A stretch of 54,351 nt of DNA, taken from assembly GCA_003506895.1 (NCBI GenBank), contig DNXO01000084.1:258131-312481 (forward strand), in the 5' to 3' direction. The DNA is from Acetobacteraceae bacterium (lineage in GTDB: Bacteria > Pseudomonadota > Alphaproteobacteria > Acetobacterales > Acetobacteraceae). The notes beneath the pieces are model-generated. The model ran no database searches. It was given only the letters and a program-made list of their open reading frames with translations, and was not told the origin of the DNA. Made by a program: the position numbers and the translations under genes. Of the stretch, positions 34,515 through 42,438 are shown piece after piece. Every line of letters begins with the position of its first letter. The first letter of the stretch is position 1.

Positions 34515-35294
34515 ATGACGTCTAGAGCGCTGATCGAGGTTAAGAACCTCTCCGTCCTGTTTCCGCTGTACCATGGCAGTTCACGCAGCCTGAAGAAGAT
34601 GGTCGTGGCCGCGGCCTCCGGGCGACTGGCGCAGGATCAGCAGCAGCGGGTCGTGGTGCGGGCGTTGACCGACATCAACGTGCATCTGGAAAGCGGCGAT
34701 CGCCTTGGTCTGGTTGGCTCCAACGGCGCGGGCAAGACCACCCTGCTGCGGGTATTGGCGGGGATTTACGAACCCGTTCTCGGCAGCCTGCGCGTGCGCG
34801 GCAGCCTCAACGCCCTGCTCGACCCGAACCTCGGGATGAACATGGAACTGACGGGGCGGGAGAATATCCTGCTGCGCGGCCTGTACAACGGTTTGCCCCG
34901 TTCGGCGCTGCCGCGGCTGGAAGAAGATGTGGCGGAGTTTGCCGAACTGTCGGACTTCCTGGATCTGCCGGTGCGGATCTACTCGGCCGGTATGGTGGTG
35001 CGCCTGGGTTTCGCGCTGGCGACCGCGATCAAGCCGCAGATCCTGCTGATGGACGAATGGTTCCTGGCCGGCGATGCCGTGTTCATGGAGAAGGCACGCA
35101 TGCGGCTGGAGGAGATGGTGCGCGGCGCCGACATTCTGGTGCTTTCAAGCCATCAGAACGAAATCGTTCGCCAGTGGTGTTCCCGCGTCCTGTGGCTGGA
35201 TCAAGGCAAGGTCCTGGCGGATGGGCCGGCGGATGAGGTGCTGAACCGTTACACGGGATCGATCCCGCACCACCCCGCCGACGCCTTGGTTTAG
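34515..35294 (+). CDS. Polysaccharide export ABC ATPase (Wzt/KpsT type)
   Basis: A 259-residue ATPase with Walker A GSNGAGKTT, ABC signature YSAGMVVRLGFALA (a Wzt/KpsT-style variant of LSGGQ), Walker B ILLMDEWF and the H-loop His in LSSHQNEIV. The N-terminal about 50 residues, with the amphipathic SRSLKKMVV segment, are usual for this subfamily. There is no C-terminal carbohydrate-binding domain, so it is closer to KpsT than to Wzt of E. coli O9a, which carries one. It pairs with the permease 3 nt upstream. Confidence 0.93.
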   Translation: MTSRALIEVKNLSVLFPLYHGSSRSLKKMVVAAASGRLAQDQQQRVVVRALTDINVHLESGDRLGLVGSNGAGKTTLLRVLAGIYEPVLGSLRVRGSLNALLDPNLGMNMELTGRENILLRGLYNGLPRSALPRLEEDVAEFAELSDFLDLPVRIYSAGMVVRLGFALATAIKPQILLMDEWFLAGDAVFMEKARMRLEEMVRGADILVLSSHQNEIVRQWCSRVLWLDQGKVLADGPADEVLNRYTGSIPHHPADALV

Positions 35295-35304
35295 CAAGCG
35301 GGCC

Positions 35305-36642
35305 TTACCTCAGCGCTGCCTCCACCGCAGCCGCGATCCCGAACAACCGCGCATCGCCCATCGTCTCGCCCATCAGCATCAGCCCCACCGGCGCCTCGCC
35401 TGTTCGGTGGCACGGCACCGAGATCGCGCACCGGTCGAAGAAGTTGCCCATCGCCGTGTTGCGCAGAATCAGCATGTTGATGCTGTTGTAAGCTCGTTCG
35501 TCATCCAGGTCCGCGATGCGCGGCGCGATGACCGGCACGCTGGGCATCAGCAGGCAGTCGTACGGCGCGGTGGCGCGATCGAAACTGGCGATCAGCCGCG
35601 CGCGGGCGTCCAAAAGGTCAAGGTAGTCCGCCGCGCTCATGTGCTCGCCGCGCGCGATGCGGACGCGGATGCGCGGATCGTAGCCGCCGCCTTGCGTGGC
35701 CAGCAGGGACCGATGCCAGGCATAGGCTTCCGAGGCGGCGAATCCGCCCTTGGCGTTCACCGCCGGCAGTGCGTCGAAATCGGCGAAGCGGACCCGGACG
35801 ATTCGTGCGCCCGCCGCCGACAGGGCGGACAGCGCCTTGTCGAACGCGGCGGCGACGGTGGCGTCCATTCCGTCCAGCACCATGTTCTCCGGCACCGCCA
35901 GACGCAGGCCGTTCAGGTCGGCGGCAACCGGGGCCGATGGGGTTTCGCCGGCCAGGATTGCGTCGATCGCCGAACAGCAGGCAACGCTTGGCGCCAGCGG
36001 GCCGACCGAGTCGAGCGACGGAGCCAGCGGCAGGACCCCGGTGATCGGGATACGCCGAGCGGTGGGCTTGTAGCCGACGATGCCGCAGAAGGCGGCGGGG
36101 ATGCGGCACGATCCGCCGGTGTCGGTGCCCAAACCGGCCGCCGCCATGCCGTCGGCCACCGCAACGGCCGTGCCCGACGAACTGCCGCCGGGGATTCGCC
36201 GGGAGGCGCGATCCCACGGGCTGGCCGGGGTGCCGTAGTGCGGGTTGATGCCGAGGCCGGAGAACGCGAACTCCGTCATGTTGACCCGGCCGACCGGGAT
36301 GAAGCCGGCCGCCAGCATGCGCACGACGACCGGCGCGTTGGCCTTGGCGTCGGGGGCGTTGGCCAGCACGGCGGACCCGGCCGGAGTCGGCTCGCCGGCG
36401 ATGTCGAACAGATCCTTCAGTGCGATCGGGATGCCGGCGTAGCGGCTCGGTGACCGGTTTGCCTTGCGCAGGGTGTCGGCGGCGTCGGCCATCGCGCGGG
36501 CCTGATCGGCGTGGACCTTGATGAAGGCCCGAGCGCCCTCGCCATCGGGGTCGGCGATTCGGGCCAGCGACTCCTCGATCAGCGACCGGCTGGTGATGGT
36601 ACCCTGTTCCAGGGCCTGGGCGAGTTCGTCGATCCTGCGCAT
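35305..36642 (-). CDS. Amidase signature (AS) family amidohydrolase
   Basis: A 445-residue AS-family enzyme that hydrolyses amide bonds. The Ser-cisSer-Lys triad is visible: Lys76 (GIPIALKDLFD), the Gly/Ser-rich segment PGGSSSGTAVAVADG with Ser154-156, and the nucleophile Ser178 (GTDTGGSCRIPAA). GatA-type features are possible, but no gatB/gatC neighbours are present and the length is short of many GatA proteins, so a catabolic amidase, for example an allophanate- or indoleacetamide-like one, is more likely. It is divergent from the uronate dehydrogenase gene with 32 nt between starts, so the two promoters must overlap the coding ends or be very compact. Confidence 0.92.
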   Translation of the reverse strand: MRRIDELAQALEQGTITSRSLIEESLARIADPDGEGARAFIKVHADQARAMADAADTLRKANRSPSRYAGIPIALKDLFDIAGEPTPAGSAVLANAPDAKANAPVVVRMLAAGFIPVGRVNMTEFAFSGLGINPHYGTPASPWDRASRRIPGGSSSGTAVAVADGMAAAGLGTDTGGSCRIPAAFCGIVGYKPTARRIPITGVLPLAPSLDSVGPLAPSVACCSAIDAILAGETPSAPVAADLNGLRLAVPENMVLDGMDATVAAAFDKALSALSAAGARIVRVRFADFDALPAVNAKGGFAASEAYAWHRSLLATQGGGYDPRIRVRIARGEHMSAADYLDLLDARARLIASFDRATAPYDCLLMPSVPVIAPRIADLDDERAYNSINMLILRNTAMGNFFDRCAISVPCHRTGEAPVGLMLMGETMGDARLFGIAAAVEAALR

Positions 36643-36674
36643 GATGCCTCCGCTACGAATCGAAGGAGCATGCC

Positions 36675-37511
36675 ATGACTGACGCGCCAGCTAAACCCAT
36701 CCTGCTCACAGGTGCCTCCGGCGCGCTTGGCCGGGCGTTGACGAAATCGCTCGGCGCGTTGGGGTGGACGCTGGTGCTGACTGATATCGCGCCGTTTCCC
36801 GACCCGATCCCGGCGGGGGCGACCTTCACCAGGGCCGACCTGTCGGACGGCGTGGCGATTATGCGGCTGGCGGAGGGCTGCGGCGCGATTATTCATATGG
36901 GCGGCGTGTCGGTGGAACGCCCGTTCGAGGAAGTCATCGGCCCCAACATCCGCGGCCTGTATCATATCTATGAAGCCGCGCGCCGGGAGAAGGCGCGGGT
37001 GATCTTCGCGTCATCCAACCACTCCGTCGGGTTCCATGAGCGGACTGAGAGCATTCCGGCGGATACCCAGTTTCTGCCGGACGGATACTATGGATTGTCG
37101 AAGGCCTATGGCGAGTTGATGGGCCGGATGTATTGGTTCAAGCATGGCGTCGAGAGCGTCAATGTCCGCATCGGATCGGCGACGCCGGAGCCGGTGAACG
37201 CGCGGATGCTGGCGTCTTGGATGTCGTATGGCGATCTGTCGCGGCTGATGGAACGCTGCGTGCTGACGCCGAAGGTCGGGCACGCGGTTATTTGGGGCGC
37301 GTCCGACAACGCGCGGATGACGTGGTGGCGGGATGACTCGCGGGAGGCGCTGGGTTGGACGCCGATCGACAGCGCGGACCCGTTCGCCGGGCAGTTGGCC
37401 GGCGCGGTCAGCGGCGATCCGGTTGAGGAACGGTATATGGGCGGGGCGTATTGCTCGATCGAGTATTCGCGGGAAGCGCCGGCCCCGGTTTGGGGGACGG
37501 ACGATGTCTGA
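36675..37511 (+). CDS. Uronate dehydrogenase-like NAD-dependent SDR (extended)
   Basis: A 278-residue atypical/extended SDR. NAD motif TGASGALG is at 12-19. HMGGVSVERPFEEVI (74-88) and NIRGLYHIYEAAR, FASSNHSVGF (111-120) and the catalytic YYGLSK (Tyr139, Lys143) match uronate dehydrogenase, as do RIGSATPEPVNARMLASWMSY and the late NARMTWW. The enzyme oxidises galacturonate or glucuronate to the aldarolactone. AAGGAG lies upstream of the ATG. Its stop overlaps the GST start by 8 nt. No other uronate-pathway gene adjoins, so a relative with another substrate remains possible. Confidence 0.85.
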   Translation: MTDAPAKPILLTGASGALGRALTKSLGALGWTLVLTDIAPFPDPIPAGATFTRADLSDGVAIMRLAEGCGAIIHMGGVSVERPFEEVIGPNIRGLYHIYEAARREKARVIFASSNHSVGFHERTESIPADTQFLPDGYYGLSKAYGELMGRMYWFKHGVESVNVRIGSATPEPVNARMLASWMSYGDLSRLMERCVLTPKVGHAVIWGASDNARMTWWRDDSREALGWTPIDSADPFAGQLAGAVSGDPVEERYMGGAYCSIEYSREAPAPVWGTDDV

Positions 37512-38172
37512 GGGCACGCTTTACATCGGCCACAAGCGCTATTCGTCCTGGTCGCTGCGCGGCTGGCTGGCGGTGAAGCTGGCTGGGCTGGATGTGGATG
37601 TGAAGGTGATCAAGTTCACCCGTCCCGGCCCGACCAAGGCGATCGCCGAATTATCACCGAACGGATTGGTGCCATTTCTGATCCATGACGGTGCGCGGGT
37701 TTGGGAGTCGCTGGCGATCTGCGATTACTGCGCGGAGCTGGCTCCAGGGCTTTGGCCGGAGGACCGGGTTGCCAGGGCGCAGGCCAGGTCCATTGCCGCC
37801 GAGATGCATGCCGGGTTCCGCGAGTTGCGGATGGCGATGTGGATGAACCTGGGCCGCGACTTTGGCGGGTTGGGTCGTTCGGCAGGGGCCTTGAAGGACA
37901 TCGCGCGGATCGAGGCGGTGTGGGCGGAGACCCGTGCTCGGTTTGGGGAAGGGGGGCCGTTTCTGTTCGGTGCCGCGTTCGGGGCGGCGGATGCGATGTT
38001 CGCGCCGGTGGTGGCGCGGTTTTTGTCGTGGAAGCCGGAGATCTCGGCGGCTTCGGCTGCGTATTGTTCGGCCGTTCGGGCGCATCCGTTGGTGGCGGAG
38101 TGGTATGATGGGGCGGCGGCGGAACCGGCGGATTGGCTGATCGAGGATTATGAGCGGGCGCCGGCGGGGTGA
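37504..38172 (+). CDS. Glutathione S-transferase family protein
   Basis: A 222-residue GST-like protein. The N-terminal thioredoxin-like domain (about 3-78) opens LYIGHKRYSSWSLRGWLAVK, with the glutathione-activating Ser/Tyr region in RYSSWS and the cis-Pro segment NGLVPFLI, then VWESLAICDY (the ESxAI motif). The helical C-terminal domain spans about 88-215. The start at 37504 is chosen because the GST fold begins there; it overlaps the udh end by 8 nt. The opening resembles maleylacetoacetate-isomerase-like or zeta-class relatives, but substrate is not deducible. Confidence 0.9.
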   Translation: MSEGTLYIGHKRYSSWSLRGWLAVKLAGLDVDVKVIKFTRPGPTKAIAELSPNGLVPFLIHDGARVWESLAICDYCAELAPGLWPEDRVARAQARSIAAEMHAGFRELRMAMWMNLGRDFGGLGRSAGALKDIARIEAVWAETRARFGEGGPFLFGAAFGAADAMFAPVVARFLSWKPEISAASAAYCSAVRAHPLVAEWYDGAAAEPADWLIEDYERAPAG

Positions 38173-38174
38173 GG

Positions 38175-38189
38175 GCGCTTTAGAAGCGC
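38175..38189. terminator. Hairpin between convergent GST and hypothetical genes
   Basis: GCGCTT (38175-38180) and AAGCGC (38184-38189) pair exactly with a 3-nt loop, 3 nt after the GST stop and upstream of the convergent gene's stop at 38245. It is a plausible short terminator. Confidence 0.5.
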
Positions 38190-38244
38190 GGACGGCCCCG
38201 GGTTCCGGGGTTGGGACGGCTCGGTTTGGTTGCGGCGATCGCCG

Positions 38245-39006
38245 TTACGGCGGGGGTGTGGCCAGCACGAGGGCGGGTGGTGTTTCGCCGATGAGGTGAC
38301 CGAGCAGGTGGCGGATTGTGGCGGGGCGTAGGTCTTGCCAGTTGCAGTGCCAGGTTTCGGGGCGTTTGTCGCGTTCGCGGCGGAAGGTTTGTTCGCGGTG
38401 GCCTCGGGACTCATACATCGCGGTGAGGCTGCCGCCGTAGAATTGGAGCGTATCGAATAGTCCGCTCCAGAATTGGGCGGTGCAGAAGCCGGGGATGACG
38501 GCGAGATCTGTGCAGATGTCCGCGATGGTGCGGCCGATGGGGCGGCGGCGGATTTGGGCTTCCAATTCCTGAAGCGTGGGGATGTGGAAGTTGGCCGGGT
38601 GGCTGGGGTCCAGGAAGCGGCCGTAGGTTGGCGTTGGAATCCGAGCGGGTTGCGGGGTTGCCGGTGGGGTTGCTGGCGTGCGGTTGCGGGGCGGAACGAT
38701 GGTGATGTCCCGGCCCCTTCCGGCGCGTGCCAGCAAGTAACGTTCCAGGGCTATGGCGCGGAGGATGCCCCTTTGCACGCGCAGGACGATGAACGCGAGG
38801 TTGTAGGTGCCGAAGACGGCGGCGATCGTGGCGAATTGGGGGTTGTGGGCTTGGTCCGCGGCGGTTTCCGCGAGGCGGCGGCCGTGGGTTAGGAGGATTC
38901 GGACGAGTTGGAGCACGGCGGCCAGGCGTTCGGGTATGGCCCCAGAGCGGTCCTTTGGGGGGACGGTTGCGGTAGGTTTGGGGGTGGTTGGCGCCGTTAG
39001 GATCAC
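38245..39006 (-). CDS. Hypothetical proline-rich protein
   Basis: A 253-residue protein from a GTG at 39006. I do not recognise a domain. The N-terminal part is Pro/Thr-rich, followed by helices (LAAVLQLVRILLTHGRRLAET, about 30-50; FGTYNLAFIVLRVQRGILRAI, about 67-87), a second Pro-rich linker and a C-terminal region with FHIPTLQELEAQIRRRPIGR and PGFCTAQFWSGLFDTLQFYG. There is no signal peptide. The GTG is preferred because a TTGACA box lies about 31 nt upstream and the more distal in-frame ATGs read through promoter-like AT-rich DNA. Its base composition is still high GC, unlike the island that follows. Function unknown. Confidence 0.6.
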   Translation of the reverse strand: MILTAPTTPKPTATVPPKDRSGAIPERLAAVLQLVRILLTHGRRLAETAADQAHNPQFATIAAVFGTYNLAFIVLRVQRGILRAIALERYLLARAGRGRDITIVPPRNRTPATPPATPQPARIPTPTYGRFLDPSHPANFHIPTLQELEAQIRRRPIGRTIADICTDLAVIPGFCTAQFWSGLFDTLQFYGGSLTAMYESRGHREQTFRRERDKRPETWHCNWQDLRPATIRHLLGHLIGETPPALVLATPPP

Positions 39007-39016
39007 GTTATGGTGA

Positions 39017-39042
39017 CTAACATAATTGTTAGAATATGTCAA
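39017..39042 (-). promoter_or_regulatory. Promoter with operator-like palindrome for the hypothetical gene
   Basis: On the minus strand TTGACA (39042-39037) is followed after 17 nt by a poor -10 (TAGTCA, 39019-39014) and then 7 nt to the GTG, which would make the mRNA leaderless. Inside the spacer lies CTAACA (39017-39022) paired with TGTTAG (39027-39032), a 16-nt palindrome well placed for a repressor. It is a short AT-rich patch in GC-rich DNA. Confidence 0.45.
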
Positions 39043-39271
39043 GGGGAGAGGTTTGGGCGGCTGGAGGGTAGGGTAGGATCCTGCGATCAGGGGAAAAGAG
39101 CGGCGAGAGGGGGGGTGCGGAGGGAGTGTCTGCAATGCGCGCATCTCGGCCATTCGCCACATCGCTGAAGACGTTGGAAAGCAGACAGAATCACTTAGTG
39201 CATTATATTTAGTACCACCCGCAGTCCTCTGTAAGTGGAGAGCGGTCGGGAGTTTGATAAGCCTGATATGT

Positions 39272-39907
39272 TCAGCAAACTGTCTTCAGACTACCACGCC
39301 GGCCAAATCGTTCTCCATATCCGGGAAGGCATGTGCAATCGATCGAACGCTCCATACCGATAAGCGCGATGACCTGGTCCACACTAGCAGGCGGGATTCG
39401 CATTCGACCGTTTCGAAGGGCTCGATAAAGCGCTTCAATTGTAGCTTGAGCGCCGAGCTCCGCGGTAACCTGCGGATGGAGTAGGATGTCCAAGGACCAG
39501 AATGGTATCCCCACCTTAACGAAGGCAGAAGCGCGGGCACGCCCCCTCCTTTCATCAATTACTGGGAAGAAGTGGCGCGTTGCAGCAGTGGCGATTGTGG
39601 CGGCTTCGCCGTCATCTAAGGAGAACGAACTGGATGTAAGCTCTTGAAATATCTCCCATGCCTCGTCGGTCAAACCGCTGAGCGTCACCGTCCCGCTGGC
39701 CAGGAGTTTTTGTAGGAATTCTTGCTCGCCGTTTCTGCGGCTCGTCTCATTCTCTAATTCTCCCGCGACAATCTCAGGTATGACGATCTCGTTTGGGATG
39801 GCCGCGAGGATCCGCTCGCCATGTGTGCAGGCGTGTAGGTTAATCAGAACACTCGTATCCAAGGCCAGCGGCCCCAGGTTATCAGCCAGGAAACTTGAGC
39901 AACCCAT
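39272..39907 (-). CDS. PIN-domain protein (putative ribonuclease, toxin-like)
   Basis: A 211-residue protein with a PIN nuclease fold. The acidic metal-binding set is visible: Asp17 (LALDTSVLINL), Glu50 (IVAGELEN), Asp98/99 and Glu101 (LDDGEAATIATAA) and Asp118 (FPVIDERRGR). The start at 39907 has a strong ribosome site (GGGAGG 3 nt away) inside the upstream gene, which it overlaps by 26 nt. PIN proteins cut RNA and are common toxins of type II modules. Here the partner is not a small antitoxin but an Xre-ImmA/IrrE protein. The C-terminal about 60 residues after ALYRALRNGRMRIPP carry no PIN motif that I recognise. It is last of four overlapping genes. Confidence 0.85.
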   Translation of the reverse strand: MGCSSFLADNLGPLALDTSVLINLHACTHGERILAAIPNEIVIPEIVAGELENETSRRNGEQEFLQKLLASGTVTLSGLTDEAWEIFQELTSSSFSLDDGEAATIATAATRHFFPVIDERRGRARASAFVKVGIPFWSLDILLHPQVTAELGAQATIEALYRALRNGRMRIPPASVDQVIALIGMERSIDCTCLPGYGERFGRRGSLKTVC

Positions 39908-41072
39908 CCGCCTCCCTTTCCTCCAGTTCGATCTGGTCAATGATCCCACGCAGTTCGACGCGCCCGACCTTCAGCAATTCTGCCAATTGCCCCTCCGACA
40001 TGAGTTCCCGCTTCCAGGCGGCGTGAGCCATCAGGCTCGTGCGGTGGGAGGTGGGATGGTCCGCGTCGCCCTTGCCAAGGTCCGGGCGGATAGCCACTTC
40101 GCCCAGAACCTCGCGCACATGCTGTTCCGTGATGCCACCGTTGTTTTCGAACCACGCCCAGGTGCCCTTTTTGGCAAGGCCTAACTCCTCTGCGCGAAGT
40201 CCACACGCTTGGCGCGAGATATTGTACTGTTGTGACAAGAGGATGATAAGCCGTCGGGTTGTTTTGCCAGTGATCTCTTTCAGCTGGCGGAAGCTTTCCG
40301 AGAAACTCTCGGCGGGCGCCAAGAATGCACGGCCAAAGGTGTTGGCATAACGCTCTTCACGTGACTGGAATTTTTCATCTTCCTCCAGGACTTCGGGATT
40401 TTCGCGAGTACCGTAGAAATGCCCTAGCTCATGCGCGGCGGACTGAATGCGCCGCGGCAATGGATGATTTGCGTTCAGCAAGATGCAGGCGCCGACGGTT
40501 TCGTCGTAGGTAAATAGACCCGCGACCTTTGAGCCAGACGCGAGTCGGCGCTGGTACAGTCGGATACCTAAACCAAGTTCGATAACAGAGAAGATGTCGG
40601 CAACTGGCCCCGGGCCGAGGCCCAACCAATCACGCAGCTCCTTGGCGTGCGTTTCGGCCAAGGTCGCCACGTCTCCTTCATGAATGCCGCGCTCTGGCGG
40701 GTAATGTCGTCGCCGTTTAATCCCAAGTATGTTCTCCAACTCAACGTCCGCCTTGATCAAGTCGTTGAGTAGCTCGATGGCCTGAATCGTATGCACGTCC
40801 TCCGTCTCCCGAAGTTTGCGGAAACGCGGCATCAAGTCCGTATGAACCGACTCACGGCGGAGAAGGGCGTTCGCCGACACGCCGTAATGGCGGGCGAGCA
40901 TTTGCATTTCCTGAATGCGTACTCGGCGTGCGCCCTTCTCAATGGAAACAAGGGTCGGGCGGGACACGCCGATCACTGTTGCCGCCTCATCCTGCCGGAT
41001 ATTTGCGTTCTCCCGTGCCAAGCGCAGTCGTCGGCCTATTTCCTGTGGGCTCAACTCATTCAAATCGGCCAT
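39882..41072 (-). CDS. Xre-type HTH regulator fused to ImmA/IrrE metallopeptidase
   Basis: A 396-residue protein. The N-terminal Xre helix-turn-helix spans about 10-70 (IGRRLRLARENANIRQDEAA, then SRPTLVSIEKGARRV). A metallopeptidase domain follows, about 140-300, with the zinc motif AAHELGHFYG (His214, Glu215, His218) and a third-ligand candidate in SREERYANTFGRAFLAP. The last about 100 residues have no domain I recognise. ImmA/IrrE proteases cleave Xre repressors after DNA damage; here repressor and protease are one chain, so self-cleavage or cleavage of a partner can be proposed. The start may be 41072 or 41084. It overlaps the QueC-like gene by 17 nt and the PIN gene by 26 nt. Confidence 0.9.
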   Translation of the reverse strand: MADLNELSPQEIGRRLRLARENANIRQDEAATVIGVSRPTLVSIEKGARRVRIQEMQMLARHYGVSANALLRRESVHTDLMPRFRKLRETEDVHTIQAIELLNDLIKADVELENILGIKRRRHYPPERGIHEGDVATLAETHAKELRDWLGLGPGPVADIFSVIELGLGIRLYQRRLASGSKVAGLFTYDETVGACILLNANHPLPRRIQSAAHELGHFYGTRENPEVLEEDEKFQSREERYANTFGRAFLAPAESFSESFRQLKEITGKTTRRLIILLSQQYNISRQACGLRAEELGLAKKGTWAWFENNGGITEQHVREVLGEVAIRPDLGKGDADHPTSHRTSLMAHAAWKRELMSEGQLAELLKVGRVELRGIIDQIELEEREADGLLKFPG

Positions 41073-42438
41073 GGCGCCCCCCATCCATCCAACTCCTTAA
41101 AAAACTTTCTTCGCCTTGTGCAGACAAAAATGCCCGCCATTCTTCCGTATGCCGTAATAAAAGTGACCTTAGATTGCCGAGTGCGTCCTCATACCTTTCA
41201 CCTATCGCAGACGCTATCTCCGAAGCGTGAACTCGAAGATAGTCATCAGGTCGGCTCGCCATGTCAGCGAGATGTTCAAAATGGCGCACACCGACGCTGC
41301 CGTACTCGACCATGATGTCCCTGTCGGACCTACCGGAGATGACCTTCAGAGCTTCGTTTACGTCTGGGGCGGTTAGGTCCGACACCACATAGGTGTCGGG
41401 CGCCTCGAGAATGTTCACAGCATGAAGGCTAAGGCGTCTAAGCAAGCATGCAGCGCAGATGCCACACTGCTTTCTACCGTTTTTATTGACGACTCGCCGA
41501 GTTTGCCAACAAGATCGCGTATTCGTCAAACCAACTGCGGTCTTCCCGGGTAGATCCAGAAATGCCCGAAGTGTCTGGCCCTTCGTGAACCACAGGCGCG
41601 GCTGCTCGAACCAAGCCTGGTAACCGTTTGCTGCGCCAACGAACTGCTCCATCTTTCTGAAGAACGTGGGATGGTTGCGGTAGTCCGGATAGATTCTGTG
41701 CAACGGTAGTAGCACCGGACCAAGCGCACCTTGGCCGCTTTCGGGTACAATTATACACTTAACGCCCGAAAGCTGCGCGGCAGTAGCCGCTACCGCGGCA
41801 AATTTAAAGCCGCGTGATCGGAAACTACTTTCGTTACTGCGGTAGCAATCAACCTTGAAGGGTATTTGAAAGAAGTAAGTTTCCCCCTTTTTTCGACGCT
41901 GGCGCTTGTTTGCAACCCGGACACATAACACTTCGTCTTTATCGCCACTCAGGGCGGAGACCGCCCGAGAATCCAGACCGTCACTGTAGGCGACGGCAAA
42001 CGTCTTTGTTTTGGCAAAGTCGAGTGGAATCTGGCGCAAGCCTATAGGTGAAAGGTTTTTCGCCCGTACAAAAGTAAATTTCCACGTATCGCCGGTAAGG
42101 TGTTGCAGAACGCTTCGAAGGCTTTTCAAAACATTCGGTTTCTGCCAGAGATCAATGTCAATGACTGGAACTGTCACATGCAAGGTGCGGCTCCAGCTTT
42201 GCGGACGTTTCCAGTGCCGGTCGGCAAATTCGACGGCGGCGCAAACAACTAACAAGTCGTAGTGGAACGGTTGGCATCCTTTGACGTCAAAGGTATCCAG
42301 CACCCTCGCATCGAAGATGATTTGTCGGCCAATTTCAGCAGTCACCACATCCTCCTTGCTAATCCGATCACTCGAACAGCTCTCAATGACTTGCAGGCGC
42401 TTGTCCGGTGGTGGTGGCTTCATTGAATGGGTGCTCAT
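41056..42438 (-). CDS. QueC-like PP-loop ATPase (7-cyano-7-deazaguanine synthase-like)
   Basis: A 460-residue protein. The PP-loop ATP-binding motif is VAYSDGLDS (149-157), a variant of SGGxDS. A zinc site like that of QueC follows: Cys310, Cys325, Cys328, Cys331 (SCW... CGICAAC). The segment PESGQGALGP (232-241) lies where the family binds its substrate. The N-terminal about 140 residues and C-terminal about 110 have no counterpart in housekeeping QueC (about 230 residues), so this is an accessory paralogue like those of the Qat and type IV CBASS defence systems. It starts in an ATGA overlap with the upstream gene and overlaps the Xre gene downstream. It is likely to adenylate a carboxylate and join it to an amine on a base or protein. 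Confidence 0.82.
   Translation of the reverse strand: MSTHSMKPPPPDKRLQVIESCSSDRISKEDVVTAEIGRQIIFDARVLDTFDVKGCQPFHYDLLVVCAAVEFADRHWKRPQSWSRTLHVTVPVIDIDLWQKPNVLKSLRSVLQHLTGDTWKFTFVRAKNLSPIGLRQIPLDFAKTKTFAVAYSDGLDSRAVSALSGDKDEVLCVRVANKRQRRKKGETYFFQIPFKVDCYRSNESSFRSRGFKFAAVAATAAQLSGVKCIIVPESGQGALGPVLLPLHRIYPDYRNHPTFFRKMEQFVGAANGYQAWFEQPRLWFTKGQTLRAFLDLPGKTAVGLTNTRSCWQTRRVVNKNGRKQCGICAACLLRRLSLHAVNILEAPDTYVVSDLTAPDVNEALKVISGRSDRDIMVEYGSVGVRHFEHLADMASRPDDYLRVHASEIASAIGERYEDALGNLRSLLLRHTEEWRAFLSAQGEESFLRSWMDGGRHGRFE

Noticed and set aside
35407..36453. Plus-strand open frame of 348 codons opposite the amidase gene
   Set aside because: Antisense to a gene with a complete catalytic triad; low-complexity Arg/Gly-rich product.
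39272..39907. Reading the PIN gene with the Xre gene as a simple VapBC pair
   Set aside because: VapB antitoxins are small (about 80 residues), whereas the upstream protein is a 396-residue Xre-ImmA/IrrE fusion. The two upstream genes are also translationally linked.
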